From Hirudo medicinalis (lineage: Eukaryota; Annelida; Clitellata; Hirudinida; Hirudinidae): 64,000 bases of DNA. The stretch lies in assembly GCA_011800805.1 (NCBI GenBank), contig MPNW01000167.1:52257-116256 (forward strand), read 5' to 3'. A program made the translations under genes and the position numbers. The notes below the pieces were generated by a model, which was not told the origin of the DNA, did no database searches, and saw nothing but the letters and a program-made list of their open reading frames with translations. Of this stretch, positions 32,900 through 46,900 are shown in pieces (the stretch's first letter is position 1; each line of letters opens with the position of its first letter).

Positions 32900-34030
32900 C
32901 TGGGGCCTAAATGTTCTTTGTAGCGGCAGTCGGGAGATCAATTTTCAGGGCTCGGTTTTTATTCGACTCCAATTGGATAGTAGTCGATAGTGATTTGCGA
33001 GCTTTGGAAGACTTCTTCTGGCTTCTCATTTGCCAGATCCAGAATGAGGCTGCAGAAGACAATGAGCTCGCTTGTCTTCCCTTGCGCCAACCTCAATGGA
33101 GGAGAGGTGTGATCTGTAGCCTTTCGCTTCCAGGTCCATCGACAGATCTGCATACTTTATCTCCTTGAGCGCATTGCTATATTCAAGTCTCTCCTTCCAC
33201 GGTACCGTCAGCTCTAATAGAATGACGGCGACACGAGTACCATGTCCGGCCTCTTGCCACTTTCTAACCTGGGAGTACCTCATCTTTTCTATGTCGGCCT
33301 CGACGGTCCAGTCGTTTGCCTCTACAAGAATGTCTCTCCTGGGCGTTTGAGATCTCTTTTTGCAGAGATGTGAGAAGCCTCGCGCAAAAAAATAAATCTT
33401 CCGATGGTTAGCGATCGTGCGCACGTTTGCTTTAGAAACTGCTGCTTTTGCGCCCTCACATACTTCTCGAAGGAGAAGAGACTGGTTATGTCGCCACATA
33501 TACCGACCGTTGGCTAGAGTATATGTGCTATTGCTGATCACATTATGCGATGTCTCGATTCTGTCACAGAGCCCGCACTTGCCATCTTCCACCAAACCAT
33601 CTCTGCAAATTGTCCCTGGAGGGCAACTGGTCGTAAAATGACCTTATAGCGAAGGCAAGCCGGATCGGGGGCATCTTCCTTTCCGGCTAAGGGATCGTTG
33701 TACTACGTCTTCTCACGCTGTCTTCTTACCCTGCTGAGCTTGCTGCACTGCCCTCGTAACTCGGTCTTGTTCCTTGTTCCACTTTTCGCCTTTCCTAGCT
33801 AGTCACAGCGGCTCTGACTGATGAGCTCGCTTGGGACCATTATGGAAATTGGTTCCATCCAACAGAGTGACCGCCCGTCTGGATAGGACCTCTTACTTCC
33901 TCGAACATCAGCACAGCTGCTGAATCTCATTCTGCGTTCGGAATTTCCTTCCAGATCTGAGCAGTGGCTTGACCTCGTGGATCCTGCTGCCCGCGGAGTT
34001 GTTGAGCATCCACAGAGGTTATACAAAACT
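32900..34030 (-). pseudogene. R2-like retrotransposon C-terminus, copy B
   Basis: Minus strand: a block AIRSFYDQLPSRDNLQRW near 33630, then a degraded knuckle (CGLCDRIETSHN, last Cys lost) and GRYMWRHNQSLL. The endonuclease-like region includes ELTVPWKERLEYSNALKEIKY and EVGAREDK. The ELTVPWxER stretch with a downstream Lys is common to R2-like restriction-like endonucleases. The open part is 33026-33595, with stops and shifts on both sides. Confidence 0.65.
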
Positions 34031-34064
34031 AATTACAAAAATGATGCTGTCTTCACACTAGTTA

Positions 34065-34150
34065 CTAGATACTCTAGCGAGTGGCTGGGATTTCAACGGA
34101 GCCGCACCAAAGCGAAAGCCTTAACCACTCTGCTGCCGACACTTTCATAA
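34065..34150 (-). repeat. tRNA-related sequence (SINE head or tRNA pseudogene)
   Basis: Reverse complement reads GTGTCGGCAGCAGAGTGG TTAAGGC, a good A-box region of Ser/Leu-tRNA type, then GTTGAAATCCCAGCC as a weakened B box. It is too short and mispaired to be a working tRNA. Confidence 0.5.
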
Positions 34151-34159
34151 ATACCGATA

Positions 34160-34985
34160 ATATCGAATAGTATTAAGACGACAACGAGGTAATTATTAAT
34201 CAAGTTGCAGACATTGAGCGATTGATAGATAGTTAACACGAAATTTTCGATTATTACTTTAAATGTTATTCTATGCATGTTCCATAAGAAGGGCCAGTCC
34301 GCTACTGCTCCGAGGATGTGCGCGCACTATTACAGGTTTAACTGGTTTTTTTTTACTGTTTTGTCCTAATCATCTATTTATGAAATGGACGTTAAATAGA
34401 CTGGGCGTTAATCAAAAAAATTTGACAGATAATTCAGCGTAAATTAGAATAAAATTGGTGATTCATCAGTTCCAAAAAGAAATGTTGTTTATTAACTGAG
34501 TTTTATCTTAAATCCCAGGTACCGTTATTTAGACATTATAGCATTGTTACCAGCGCTTTTTTTTTAATTCAATGCAGACTCTTCAAATTAACATTACATT
34601 ATTAAAACTTAGTTTATTAAAGCACATGAAGGTATCTTCAAAAACAATAATATAAATCTGTAATTTTTAAGATTTTTTTTTCATTTGCAGAGCTTTTCTA
34701 ATTTTTAATGTATGTACTTAATTTATTTAACTAAATATTTCAAATTGGATTACAAGTTATTTGAGAAATGAAATATATCAATTATGAGCTTATTTTGCAT
34801 GAAGAAGCGGAGCTGTTTTCCCGAATTGTCGGATCTTTAGAATATTTGCCGGTCAAGCAGTTTTTGGGGTTTTGGGGGTGAGTCTAGTTTTGATTTACTT
34901 TACATTTTAACATAATTAATTGGAATAGAGCAATGGATAATATATTAATGTCTCTCTACTCTTTTGCAATTAATTCAAGGCAACA
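34160..34985. other. UAP56 upstream region
   Basis: AT-rich. A donor-like ggg|gtgagt near 34877 and an acceptor-like ttcaag at about 34979 suggest a short 5'-UTR exon before the UAP56 ATG. Nothing else is seen. Confidence 0.4.
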
Positions 34986-37157
<2,172 letters not shown>

Positions 37158-38096
37158 AGCAGACTTTTTATGGACTGAATTCACCTCAGGTCTTCGTTCA
37201 TTTAATTTATGTGAGAACTGAAGATTTTAAAAAGTTAACAGTTTGTATTTCATTTTTTCTTGTTGGTTTTGTTTCTGGATATAAAGCAGTGTTGAGCTTT
37301 GTTGAATTTATCAAGGAACAGTAAACTTGTGAAACGGTTGATTTCTGACACTTGGATTGGCTATGGCATGCACCATCCTAATGTTATCTGTTTGAAGTTG
37401 TATTAGGGGTACAATGTGGTGGGGGCTTGGGCCGTTTTGCTATTGGGGTGGCATCAGAGCTCCCTGGAGGAGTGTGTTGAGCACCTGCTCAAGAATGCAA
37501 ACAACAGGCTTTTTTTAGCCACGATTGGGGTTAGCAGGTTCCACCTAGATCTTAATTCTGCAAGATGAAGTCCACCCAGTGATGACTGGCCGTTGTGGGG
37601 TACCCACCCTAAACGCAAATTAGCTTTCATGGTTTGCGTGGGACGGAGCAGATCACATTATCCATGCGTCATTGCAACATAATCGCTGGAGACCACCACC
37701 TCGACGTTCATTTTGTTTTGTTTCAATGAGCTCCGAGATGTCCGAAAAAAGACATTATGGATCACCTAATAATTAAACTAAGAACATAAAATCATGTCCA
37801 GGGGGATGCAAAGAAATACTTTATGTTAAATTCAATTTGTTGTAAGGATAAGGCAGGATGCACTGGCTGTCAAATCATCACTCTGAATTTAACATCATGC
37901 CTGAACGTTTACAGGTTAGCATTATAAAACAAACTCGACATAAATATATTGCAAACTGTGACTGTTATGTTCATTCGGAAGTATCACGACCAATTGTATC
38001 ATGAAGTCACTATTGAAAGTTTAAAATCCAACAAATATACAAGTATGAACATGCAGAGAAGTGCAATCAACACTAGGCCAAGTTGAGGTGGAAGAT
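37158..38096. other. Intergenic between convergent UAP56 and CRP genes
   Basis: 37380-37720 is noticeably GC-richer than its surroundings (gtggtgggggcttgg, ggggtacccacc). It has no sustained frame and is perhaps an old repeat. The rest is AT-rich 3' flank of both genes. Confidence 0.4.
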
Positions 38097-39222
38097 TCAA
38101 GATTTGTTGTACTGTAGGGAATGGTATTCATCCCAGACCTGAGTTCCATTTTGAATATAATATCTTGAGTTAGGATTGGAGTTGCCATTGGTCAGCCTAT
38201 TAAAAAAGGAAAATAGTAAATGAGTATTTTCAAGTAAGCACGCCAAGATGTAAATTGATTCTGACCATTGTTCTGGGTACGATTCACTATTTTCTATACA
38301 TGAATATCTTCTTCCATTGTCTCCTGTTCCAAAATAAACTTCTGGTTGAACTTCAGAAGTTAAAATACTCCCATTTCCAGAAGCATATCCGTATCCCCTT
38401 GGCCCAAAGAATCGACCATAACAGGGTTGACAGAATAATTCTCCATCATGTTCATTACATTTTCCTGGTTCAATGGACTTGTTGCAATGGCCTGAATATG
38501 TTTAATGGGAATAAGAAAAAATTGCAAAACTTCTTCAAATGAGTTAAGTGATGATTTACCAACCACATCTTAAGCATGACTTATGCCACTTTTTCTTTCC
38601 AACCCTTACTTCTTCAGCAAAATAGACCCGTTTTGAGCACCTACCACAAGCATCAGGTCCATTTTTCTCTAAAATATCTGATGACGATGAGCTTCTTCTT
38701 ATATCTTCTAGTCTTGAAGTCCCATTTTTAACAGCAACATCCGCAGCTGTTGGAAGCACAGCTCCGGCAACAAAGCCATAAACCTGAGGTCCATGCATCT
38801 TGCGATAGCAATTTGTACAGAATATTTGGTCTCCATTATGCTGATTAAAGTTGGTGCTGTCAAGAGATTTCTTGCAATTCTCTGTTTCACAATTACCATT
38901 TAAGTTTTGAATGACTTTTTTTTTTTAAAGTTTTCATACATCACTAACAAAAATCAGATATTTCACTCACCACATGTAAAACACTTGCTGTGCCATGTTT
39001 TACCAGCAGCTTTTTTCTCTTCGTTAAAATAAACCCTTTGCTGACACCTCGGACATTTTGGGGCACCATCGACTTTTACCTCAACTTTGTTACATTGATA
39101 AGACAATCCTTAAATTTTAAAATATACTTTTAGCCGACTAATTCTCTGAGCAACAGTTCGAGACTGTCGAAAACATTAGCCTAATCAAGCTCACCTGTTT
39201 GGCCAAACGTAAGCTTTCCCAT
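38097..39222 (-). CDS. CRP/MLP two-LIM protein
   Basis: Five exons in phase: 39195-39222, 38971-39084, 38564-38881, 38266-38491 and 38097-38196, giving 261 residues. LIM1: CPRCQQRVYFNEEKKAAG, WHSKCFTC, CKKSLDSTN, CTNCYRKMHGPQVYGF. LIM2: CGRCSKRVYFAEEVRVG, WHKSCLRCGHCNKSI, FCQPCYGRFFGPRGYGYASG. The GP(R/K)GYG block after each LIM is the CRP family's glycine-rich signature (CSRP, Mlp60A/84B), although LIM1's version is degraded. CRPs bind alpha-actinin and actin in muscle and smooth-muscle-like cells and can act in the nucleus. The protein is longer than the usual 190-210 residues because of an inter-LIM linker with a Ser run (RRSSSSSD) and a C-terminal tail of roughly 65 residues. The last intron (38197-38265) is 69 bp with a weak donor gtcaga and is open in frame, so it may be retained. 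Confidence 0.92.
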
Positions 39223-40360
39223 TTCTATTTTGATCAGTTGAAATTCGACGTTTGTTAAAGTGATAAATCTAGTTTAATCGAATTTAATTTAAACAAGTCG
39301 AACGCTTCGAAAAACTACAACAAGCGCCACGAGATCACGCAATCAAACTTCAGCTGTAGGCAGGTAAAGAGGCGGACTTTTGAGACAAGCGATAACAATG
39401 ACGAGATTCGAGAAGCTCAAGTGGCCGCGTTCCATTCATTTTATAAATATGTGGAGGAAATACTTAGAATTGTTAATAATAGTGATCGATTAGATCAGCA
39501 TTATGTTAATAGTTTCGTCATTGTTTGAAGGACAAAATCCTCTGACTGTTGGTCTGGGATTCAGGGAAAGAATTAGAATCGATTTTGTGCATTCAAGCTA
39601 GTTTGCTAGACTTGAAAATTTATTGAAAATGTGCTCCCACAGTAAACAGTAAATTCATGTTTTTAAAGTCTCTAACCGAAATAAACTTTGAGAAGTTCAA
39701 AATTCCAAATGTTTTATTAAATTGATCCCCACAATAATATCATTAACAACATTCCTAACTAAGGAGACATTAAAAAAGAACATCACAGAAGGGATTCCGT
39801 CATTGTCGACGGGTGGGTTTTCAAGGTGACATCACAAAGGTGTGGGGCAAAAAAACCTTTCGATAATCTATTATCGAATTGTTGAAAGCTCAGAAGTTTT
39901 GCGACACCCTCCCAAGAGGAGGAAAAGAATTTTGCTAACTGAAGAGCTCTCCCGAGGAGGTTATGCAAAGCGGCTATTAAAAATGTAATTTATTATACAA
40001 ACCTCTTTTCAGCTCATAAATGGCTTTTAGACTTCCATTTTGTTTCAATACCGAGCAAACACGAAAGCAAATTAGTCACGTGTCCGTAATTGTTATTCTA
40101 AAGCCAAAATAATTTGATTTTAAGATGAAGTAATTTTACGGCCTTTAATGACCTAGCAAATACTTGGTTAAGAGTTCAAGATGTTTGGCTTAAGTGAGTG
40201 TACAGTGTCAATTTTCAGGAATTACATATTATAAACACACTAAGAAATACTGAGAATTTGAATTTTCACTTGTTTACAGAACTTTTAATGACGTTTGATG
40301 TTTAAGTTATTCGTTCAAGTAGGGGAAAGTGGGGTAAACTAGGATACTTAAGGGATATCC
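39223..40360. other. CRP upstream region
   Basis: No gene is seen. Putative promoter side of the CRP gene (minus strand), AT-rich, ending at the hAT element's target duplication. Confidence 0.4.
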
Positions 40361-40368
40361 TTTACTAC

Positions 40369-41275
40369 TAAGGCTGCAAATCGATTAGATCTAGATTAAT
40401 CGTGCGATCAACTTTGTTAATCTAGATTAACGCATGATTAATCGCACCATCTTATTTTTCAAATAATTTCTCAATACATTTAATTTTTTATCCAAAAATC
40501 AATTTTATTCATGAAAAATGCTCACAATAGTTTAGAAATAGATTTTGTGGTTCATTAATTCACATTTAGCCAGTTACTGATGTTGTCTGGAGACACAGAA
40601 GCACGTTTGTTATTGACAACATGTCCAGAAAGGGAAAATTACCGTTCACATGGCAAAGTCGTAGCTGGAGAAGCTAAGTATTTGAAGGCTAGCTTGGCAA
40701 CAAGGCCATGTGATAGCGCACATTCCCGCCATCATTCCAATGGACACAAAGCTACATAGCTTTTTTTGCTCCGATTTATACAAATCATCAACATGTGAAT
40801 CTATGACTGGTTGTTTGCAGCAATGCGTATAATCTTGCAGTCCTTCATCAGTAACTATATTTGCAGGCCTACTATTCATGGCAATCCACTTAGCAGGGAC
40901 TTTAGTGGTAGCATCAAATCTGCTTCGCTCCATTGGTATGGCTTTTTCTTGTAGCTACACCAGTATTGACTGACGTTGACATGGCTTGGAATTTCCATAT
41001 TTTACCTAAGTCTACTTGTGGCCATCGCATGTTTTAAGCGCAATACAATACGCTCGGTCTTTTGCACACAATAATAATGTGAGAAGCCTGAAGCCAAAGA
41101 AATATCAAGATATAGACTTATAAAACAAAAGTAGTTGAAAATATTTTTAAATTAATAAAATAATTTATTAAAAAAGTATAAAATTTAACGAATGAATAGT
41201 CGCCTTAATTATTTTAACTGCACAAAAATTAACGCTTTAATGGCGTTAGTTAACGCATAATATTCTGCAACCCTA
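40369..41275 (-). mobile_element. Truncated hAT transposon, 907 bp
   Basis: The left end TAAGGCTGCAAATCG and the right end read inward TAGGGTTGCAGAAT form imperfect inverted repeats. The flanks TTTACTAC (40361-40368) and TTTACTAT (41276-41283) are an 8-bp target duplication with one mismatch, as hAT elements make. A minus-strand frame (40646-40933) carries KWIAMNSRPANIVTDEGLQ, matching the hAT/ZBED transposase stretch, but no catalytic core remains. Confidence 0.75.
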
Positions 41276-41283
41276 TTTACTAT

Positions 41284-42356
41284 ACTCACAATGATAACAA
41301 ATTTGTATGAAAACAACACTTTGATATATGAAGAACAAAATGACGTGGTAAAAAGTTCGAAAATTTTATTTAAATAACTTTATTTATGGTCTAAAGCACA
41401 TGTTTTAAATGGTAAAGGCTATCAAAAGGTGAAACAAAATGCAGCAAATCACGTGGAAGTATAAATGTCATACAAAGTTTACAAACAAAGGATTTTTATC
41501 TGCTTCACTCCCGAACATGAATAATGCGCTCATTTGTGGCATTGGCAGCAGGCGACCCAACTTTTTCCATAATTTGAGAATACAACTCTTTGCAGTATAA
41601 ACAGTTTGTATCATCTTCATCGTTGCTTTTACCTATCAATGGTCTGAACAAAGTATTGAGTGTTATTAAATAAACCAGCCCTCAAAATCGATCTCGGGTA
41701 TTCCAGGGGCATAAGTTTGCAGGGAAGCATGGATGATTTTCCAAAGCATTATTTACTTTATTGCGAATTATTTGCATTATAATTGCCTTTTGGGAGGTAG
41801 GATAAATAAATTGTAAGCTATTGTAAAAAGTTAGGAGAGTTGAGTGAACTTTTTATACTACTGACATCTCTGTATCACCTCACTAAATTTTAATTAAATA
41901 AGTAGCTTAAATGGATTAATGTGTTAAAATTTTAAAGACCGATTCTGAATGTAATCAATTTCCCACAACTCCATCTTTTTAGTCCGTTTTTTGCTCATAT
42001 CTTGTCATGTTTTGAACATTTAAATTAATTTGAAATCCTTCTCTTATTTCCGAAGGATTCAAACATAATGAAGATTCCTTTATGGCATGAAATGTTTGTG
42101 ATAATAAATAAGTATTGAATAATGAATATAGGAGTACAGAGTACATTAAGTAGTAAAGAAAATGCGACCACTTTACTCCTCTTCTTCACGATCTCCACTG
42201 GCTAAGCTTTCGCCAAAGAATAAAATATAAAATTTATACACTCATTTTCAAGTCTCTCCTGGGTCAAGTAACATCATACATGCATTTCACCCGCTCCGCG
42301 TGTATTCCTGGTAGGCCCTGTTTTATTATCATTACACAGGGCCTATCAGAGGGGAG
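41284..42356. other. Intergenic, AT-rich
   Basis: No exon is supported. Contains the hairpin at 42312-42345 next to the solo LTR. Confidence 0.5.
42312..42345. repeat. Perfect 10-bp inverted repeat hairpin
   Basis: TAGGCCCTGT and ACAGGGCCTA are separated by an AT-rich spacer of about 13 nt. It lies immediately before the solo LTR and is perhaps part of another repeat. Confidence 0.6.
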
Positions 42357-42633
42357 TGTAGGATCGCACATCCATCACAATCACGTGCTGATCCTAACCC
42401 TGTAAGCGATGACTTACCAGGCTCGCATCCTTTGTTTGTGGACATCGTCCTTTGTCCTGACTGGCTATTTAAGAAGTTAAGTCAGGGCATTCTTCCCCTC
42501 TCTCTTTCCTACTCTTCCGACTGCATCGCTAAGCTGCTACTCCAGCAGTTATGTTGTCAATCGAAGTATTGCTGCCGTTGTAAATAAACTTTGTAGCGAA
42601 CTAGTCTTCGTCGTCAATGCCGCTGTCGCTACA
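42357..42633 (+). mobile_element. Solo LTR, 277 bp
   Basis: Starts TGTAG and ends CTACA (the TG...CA rule). It is flanked by GGAG on both sides (42353-42356 and 42634-42637), a 4-bp target duplication. Inside are a TATA-like ctatttaag at about 42466 and AATAAA at about 42583. No internal retroelement sequence is adjacent, so it is a recombined solo LTR. Confidence 0.75.
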
Positions 42634-42637
42634 GGAG

Positions 42638-43958
42638 TCACGCGGGCCACTTGGCTGATTCAAGGCCTCGAACATTGAATCATGACATTTTTGCTTCCCT
42701 TTCCATTACCAAAATTGACATAACTTGGTTGCACAACAAAATAGATTTAGGGCCTCCTAAATTTTGTAAACGGCCTCCTCAAACCTCTGAATGGTGGCAA
42801 TCAATCTTATCACAAATTTAATGTAACAATTGAAAGGCCTTGTTGCAAATATCTTATTTTGATAAAATTCTTTTTTAATCAGTTTTTTTATTTTATTTCA
42901 AACGCATATTATACTTTTATTATTATTGCTTTAAAAGACTTTGATAAGCACACACATTTTCTCTCTCAACTAATTAACATTTTTAAGAGCCAGAAATATA
43001 ATTTTACAAAGAAAGAGTCATCCTAAACTTACGATTATAACAAGTTTAACTACGAAAACTTTCTATGATCTAAATAAATCCATAAATCCTTTGCTTTGGT
43101 AATATTTATCGATTCAATATTTCGATAAGTCACCGTCCACCCCGAGCCTGCTAACAATTTAACTTAGAAGTCGTTGTAGCATCACTGACAAAAACGTATT
43201 GAAAAACACCTACGTTATCCCTCATATTCATTGTCTTGCTTAGCACGAGGCTGTCCTCATTCAGTGGCAAAAGTTTTGTCCTTCCTGAATGGATCACCCA
43301 AGGCAGTCTCATCATCACATGCTCAACATTATTGCTTTTTCTTTCAATCACATTCCGAATTTTTAGAAAATTCATTTAGCTCACATCTCAGACTACCTTT
43401 AACCCCAACCCTATTTCTTGACCCTGGAAATCTGATTTCTGAGAACCACCGTTGTAGATGATTCCCAACGATGGCTCACGTCAGTTCACTCATGCGACCT
43501 GCATAGCCACTGCAGGTCAACTTTTATTTCGCAAAACCTCTCGCTGACTGCTTGCCGTGTCAAATAAGCAACGAAGAAGCAACGGTCGTAGACGTCGACC
43601 ACGCTCAAGTATTTAACGAAACAAAAAATAACAAACACCAACAATTAAACTCATTCGTTCTTCGTTGATTTATGAAGGAAGTGATTAAATCACGGCAACA
43701 CAAAATCCGGCCTCGACTGGATCGATCTTGATTCAAAGTGGTCGCATTCCCCATCAGTGAAATGGAATTTGCAAAATCTTATCACGAGATTAAGGGCATG
43801 TTCAGCCAGTTAATTCAATCCCTCAAACAACACTTAAAAAGACCAAACTTCACAAAACCCACTCTCATTCCCAAAGCTATCGAAAAATGAATAAGTTCAA
43901 CATGTCCACAGCAAACACCAAAAACATTTCAGTGAAAACAAACTAAAACTATTTTTAT
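42638..43958. other. Intergenic with a possible hAT remnant
   Basis: A minus-strand open frame at 43151-43375 has no recognised similarity. Near 43455 the minus strand reads CAACGGTGGTTCTCAGAAATC, like a hAT terminus, but I could not find a partner end. Confidence 0.35.
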
Positions 43959-46900
43959 TCAGTATCTTCTGGAAGAAGAAATGTTTTTATACCCCTCATA
44001 TCTTGACGCATCAGAACTGACCCTTCCACTGCTCATCAAAACGCTGGCATTGGCAAGGAAGGATCCTCTTGTTCCAAGACTTGACGGATTTGAAGCTGCA
44101 TTGTTTGAAGACCAAGTCCTTGATGAACCCAACATTTGTCTGCTATCAGTCCAGTGCTGGCCATATGCAGAAGAGTTTTCTATAATAAAAGATTTTTAAA
44201 TTTAAAAACAAAGAAGAGCATTGCATAACTTTGTGCTCACCATAAGTTCTGCTCCTGTTAGCTGATGAACTTGTATGCCAGTCCTGGCTTTCTCCAGCAT
44301 ATGTTCCAATATCTGCAACATTCCATGGATTTACTTTGCAATAAATGATGCTGACATAACAACATCAATCTTCTATGACAATAACATTATCCATCTGCTC
44401 AACGATCCATCATTTCAAACAAAAGAAACAACTCTAGATATGTTCTTGTGAATTCAGTATGTGTTACACATCAATTCTCTAAGTAGAATGTCAATAAAAA
44501 AAAAAACCTCGTGAGGAATGATGCCTTGAGGGGCTGATGCTCAACTTGCTGCAAGGTCTCCATGCAATCTTTGGTGAACTGGCTTTCCTTGACGTCTTTC
44601 CATGGTCAACGACCACCTCGATATCCCTTCTCGAACTTCAAATTAATGAATGATAAAATATAGGATTCAAATAAAAGTTGTAAGACATGCAACCTCATCT
44701 TCTCTCCATGTTTGACTCTTTCTTCCCTCTTTTTCTCAAAGAATTGAGAAGTTTCCCTATGAGTTGATTCTGATTTATGATGCACCCCATGAGTTCTGTA
44801 ATTAAATGTAAATATAAATTGAAGGTAAGATTAACAAATAATAATTTTGATTACAATAAATTAAATTTGTAATTTAATAATAAACAAAATAAGACAACCT
44901 CAATGAATGAGGTGATGGTGCTGCCCTCTTGCTCTCTGGCCAGTACGATGATGAATCAGCAGGACGTTTAGTACCTCTTCTTAGCAATTACAAAAGAAGG
45001 ACTCAATGATTCAGCAGATATGAATGTCAAATGTCTACATCATTATTTATGCAATCCATCACCTTGGCAATTCTTTAAATTAAATGTTTTTCTATTTTTT
45101 CCAGATATGTTTTACAAAGACATTAAAAATCATTTCAAGAGCAGAAAATAATGTGAACAAACTCATGTCTCTGCAATTCTCTCCTCCGTTGCTCTCTTTC
45201 CTCCTCGAGTCTCTCCCTCTCTCTTCTCTGCTTCTCCCTCTCCAGAGCAACTCTTTCCCTCTCGGCCTTCAACCTGTCCAACTCCAACCTCTGCTTTTCA
45301 AGCCTTCGAATAATAAATTAAGCAATAATGAGAAACAACGACAAGCTATTGATCGGTATTTTATTAAGTATTTATATTGAATGATGATATAAGTAGGCAT
45401 TAACGTGCAAAGCTTCAGAATCATTATCATATCATTACCACAGTGCCCAGCCATAGATTAATAAACAAACTTACCTTAACTTCTCTCTTTCTCTGGCCAG
45501 TCTCTCTGCTTCATCCCTCTGCAACCTCTCAACTTCTCTCTGTCTGTCTCGTTCCCTCTGCAGTATCACCTGTTGCCTCCTATCTTCTTTTCTCTTCATC
45601 CTCTCCCATTGCCTCACTCTCTCCCTTTCTCTTTCTTCCTGTTGTTTCATGTTTGTAAATGTAAATGTAGTTCATTTATATAGCGCCATATGCATAGCGT
45701 CAGAGGCGCTTTTTGTTAACCATTTACATAGCGCTCCTTCCCAAGGGCGCTCGTGGCAGTGCAGGCTGGGTTTCGAACACGACACATTACGACCGTTGCC
45801 ATTACTGACGTATGCAGGAACGTAACGTTCGGCCAACCTGCACGCCAAACACGAACCAGTCAGAAAGCAACTCTCACCTCCCTACTCGCCTTCGACGAGA
45901 GAGAGCATATGTTTATCGTGTTTATTCCAATCGATTGACATGCTTTTCATCATTATTATTGTCGTTACCATCAATAATATTGTCACAACTTACTCTTATT
46001 TTATCAAGAGTCAAGATATCCTTTGATGGATCAACACTTTCACATTCCTTACTCCTCCTTCTTGATGACCTGTTTGCTGACCTCTCTATAAAATTTAACA
46101 TCTCATCAAATTGGTCATGCACCAACCTTCATTATAAATAAACCTACTTAATAAATAAATACTCATAAATACTAAGTTATAATATAATCATAAAAACATG
46201 CAAGGAAGCCTAACACTTAAAAAGCTTGTTTTATAACCTGGCTTCCTTTCTGTATTCGAAGATTTAGCAGATGCGTCCCTCTTATCTCTGCTCCTCTCCC
46301 GAGTTGAACTCTGTTGAGTTGACTTGCTCGACGATTCCTGTTTGTTTCGTTCCTCATTTCCTTTCCCTGAACAAACCAAAACAAGTCAAAATATACATCA
46401 ATAACTCTGGTAAACTTATCAATCAAATGTTTGCACAACCTTTGTCTGTGTCAGATTGGCATGGTTTCTTATCGATTGTCACCTGAGATGGATCAGCTTT
46501 GGCCTGTAGATGAAGAAACTATCAAATTACTTTGAATAACTGTTAAATAACAACAAATGTTGAAGCATCGTAACAAATTTAATCTTGGAAGGGACAAATG
46601 CATGGTAGATAAATCACCCTTTCAACAGAAATCATTCGACCGTGAAGTTCGGTACGATGAAGGTGTTGGATACATTTTGAGGCTTCATCACTAGATGTCA
46701 TCGTCACAAAGCCATAGCATTTTGATCCAGGACTTTTGGCATTTGTGACAACTTTGGCTCCTGTGACCTATGAATAAATAAAAAAAGAAATATTGTGGAA
46801 AAAACTTGAATGCAAACTGTAATATCTTATAACACAGTTGAGCTAGAATGTTACATTGAGAAAGTACAAATGGATCTGAGAAGTATTACATACCTTTCCG

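Noticed and set aside
43151..43375. Minus-strand frame of 74 codons upstream of a hAT-like terminus
   Set aside because: No recognised domain, no splice signals that connect it to a gene, and codon use gives no support.
45084..45660. Plus-strand Ser/Leu/Pro-rich frames
   Set aside because: They are antisense shadows of the Arg/Glu coiled-coil exons of the SAFB-like gene.
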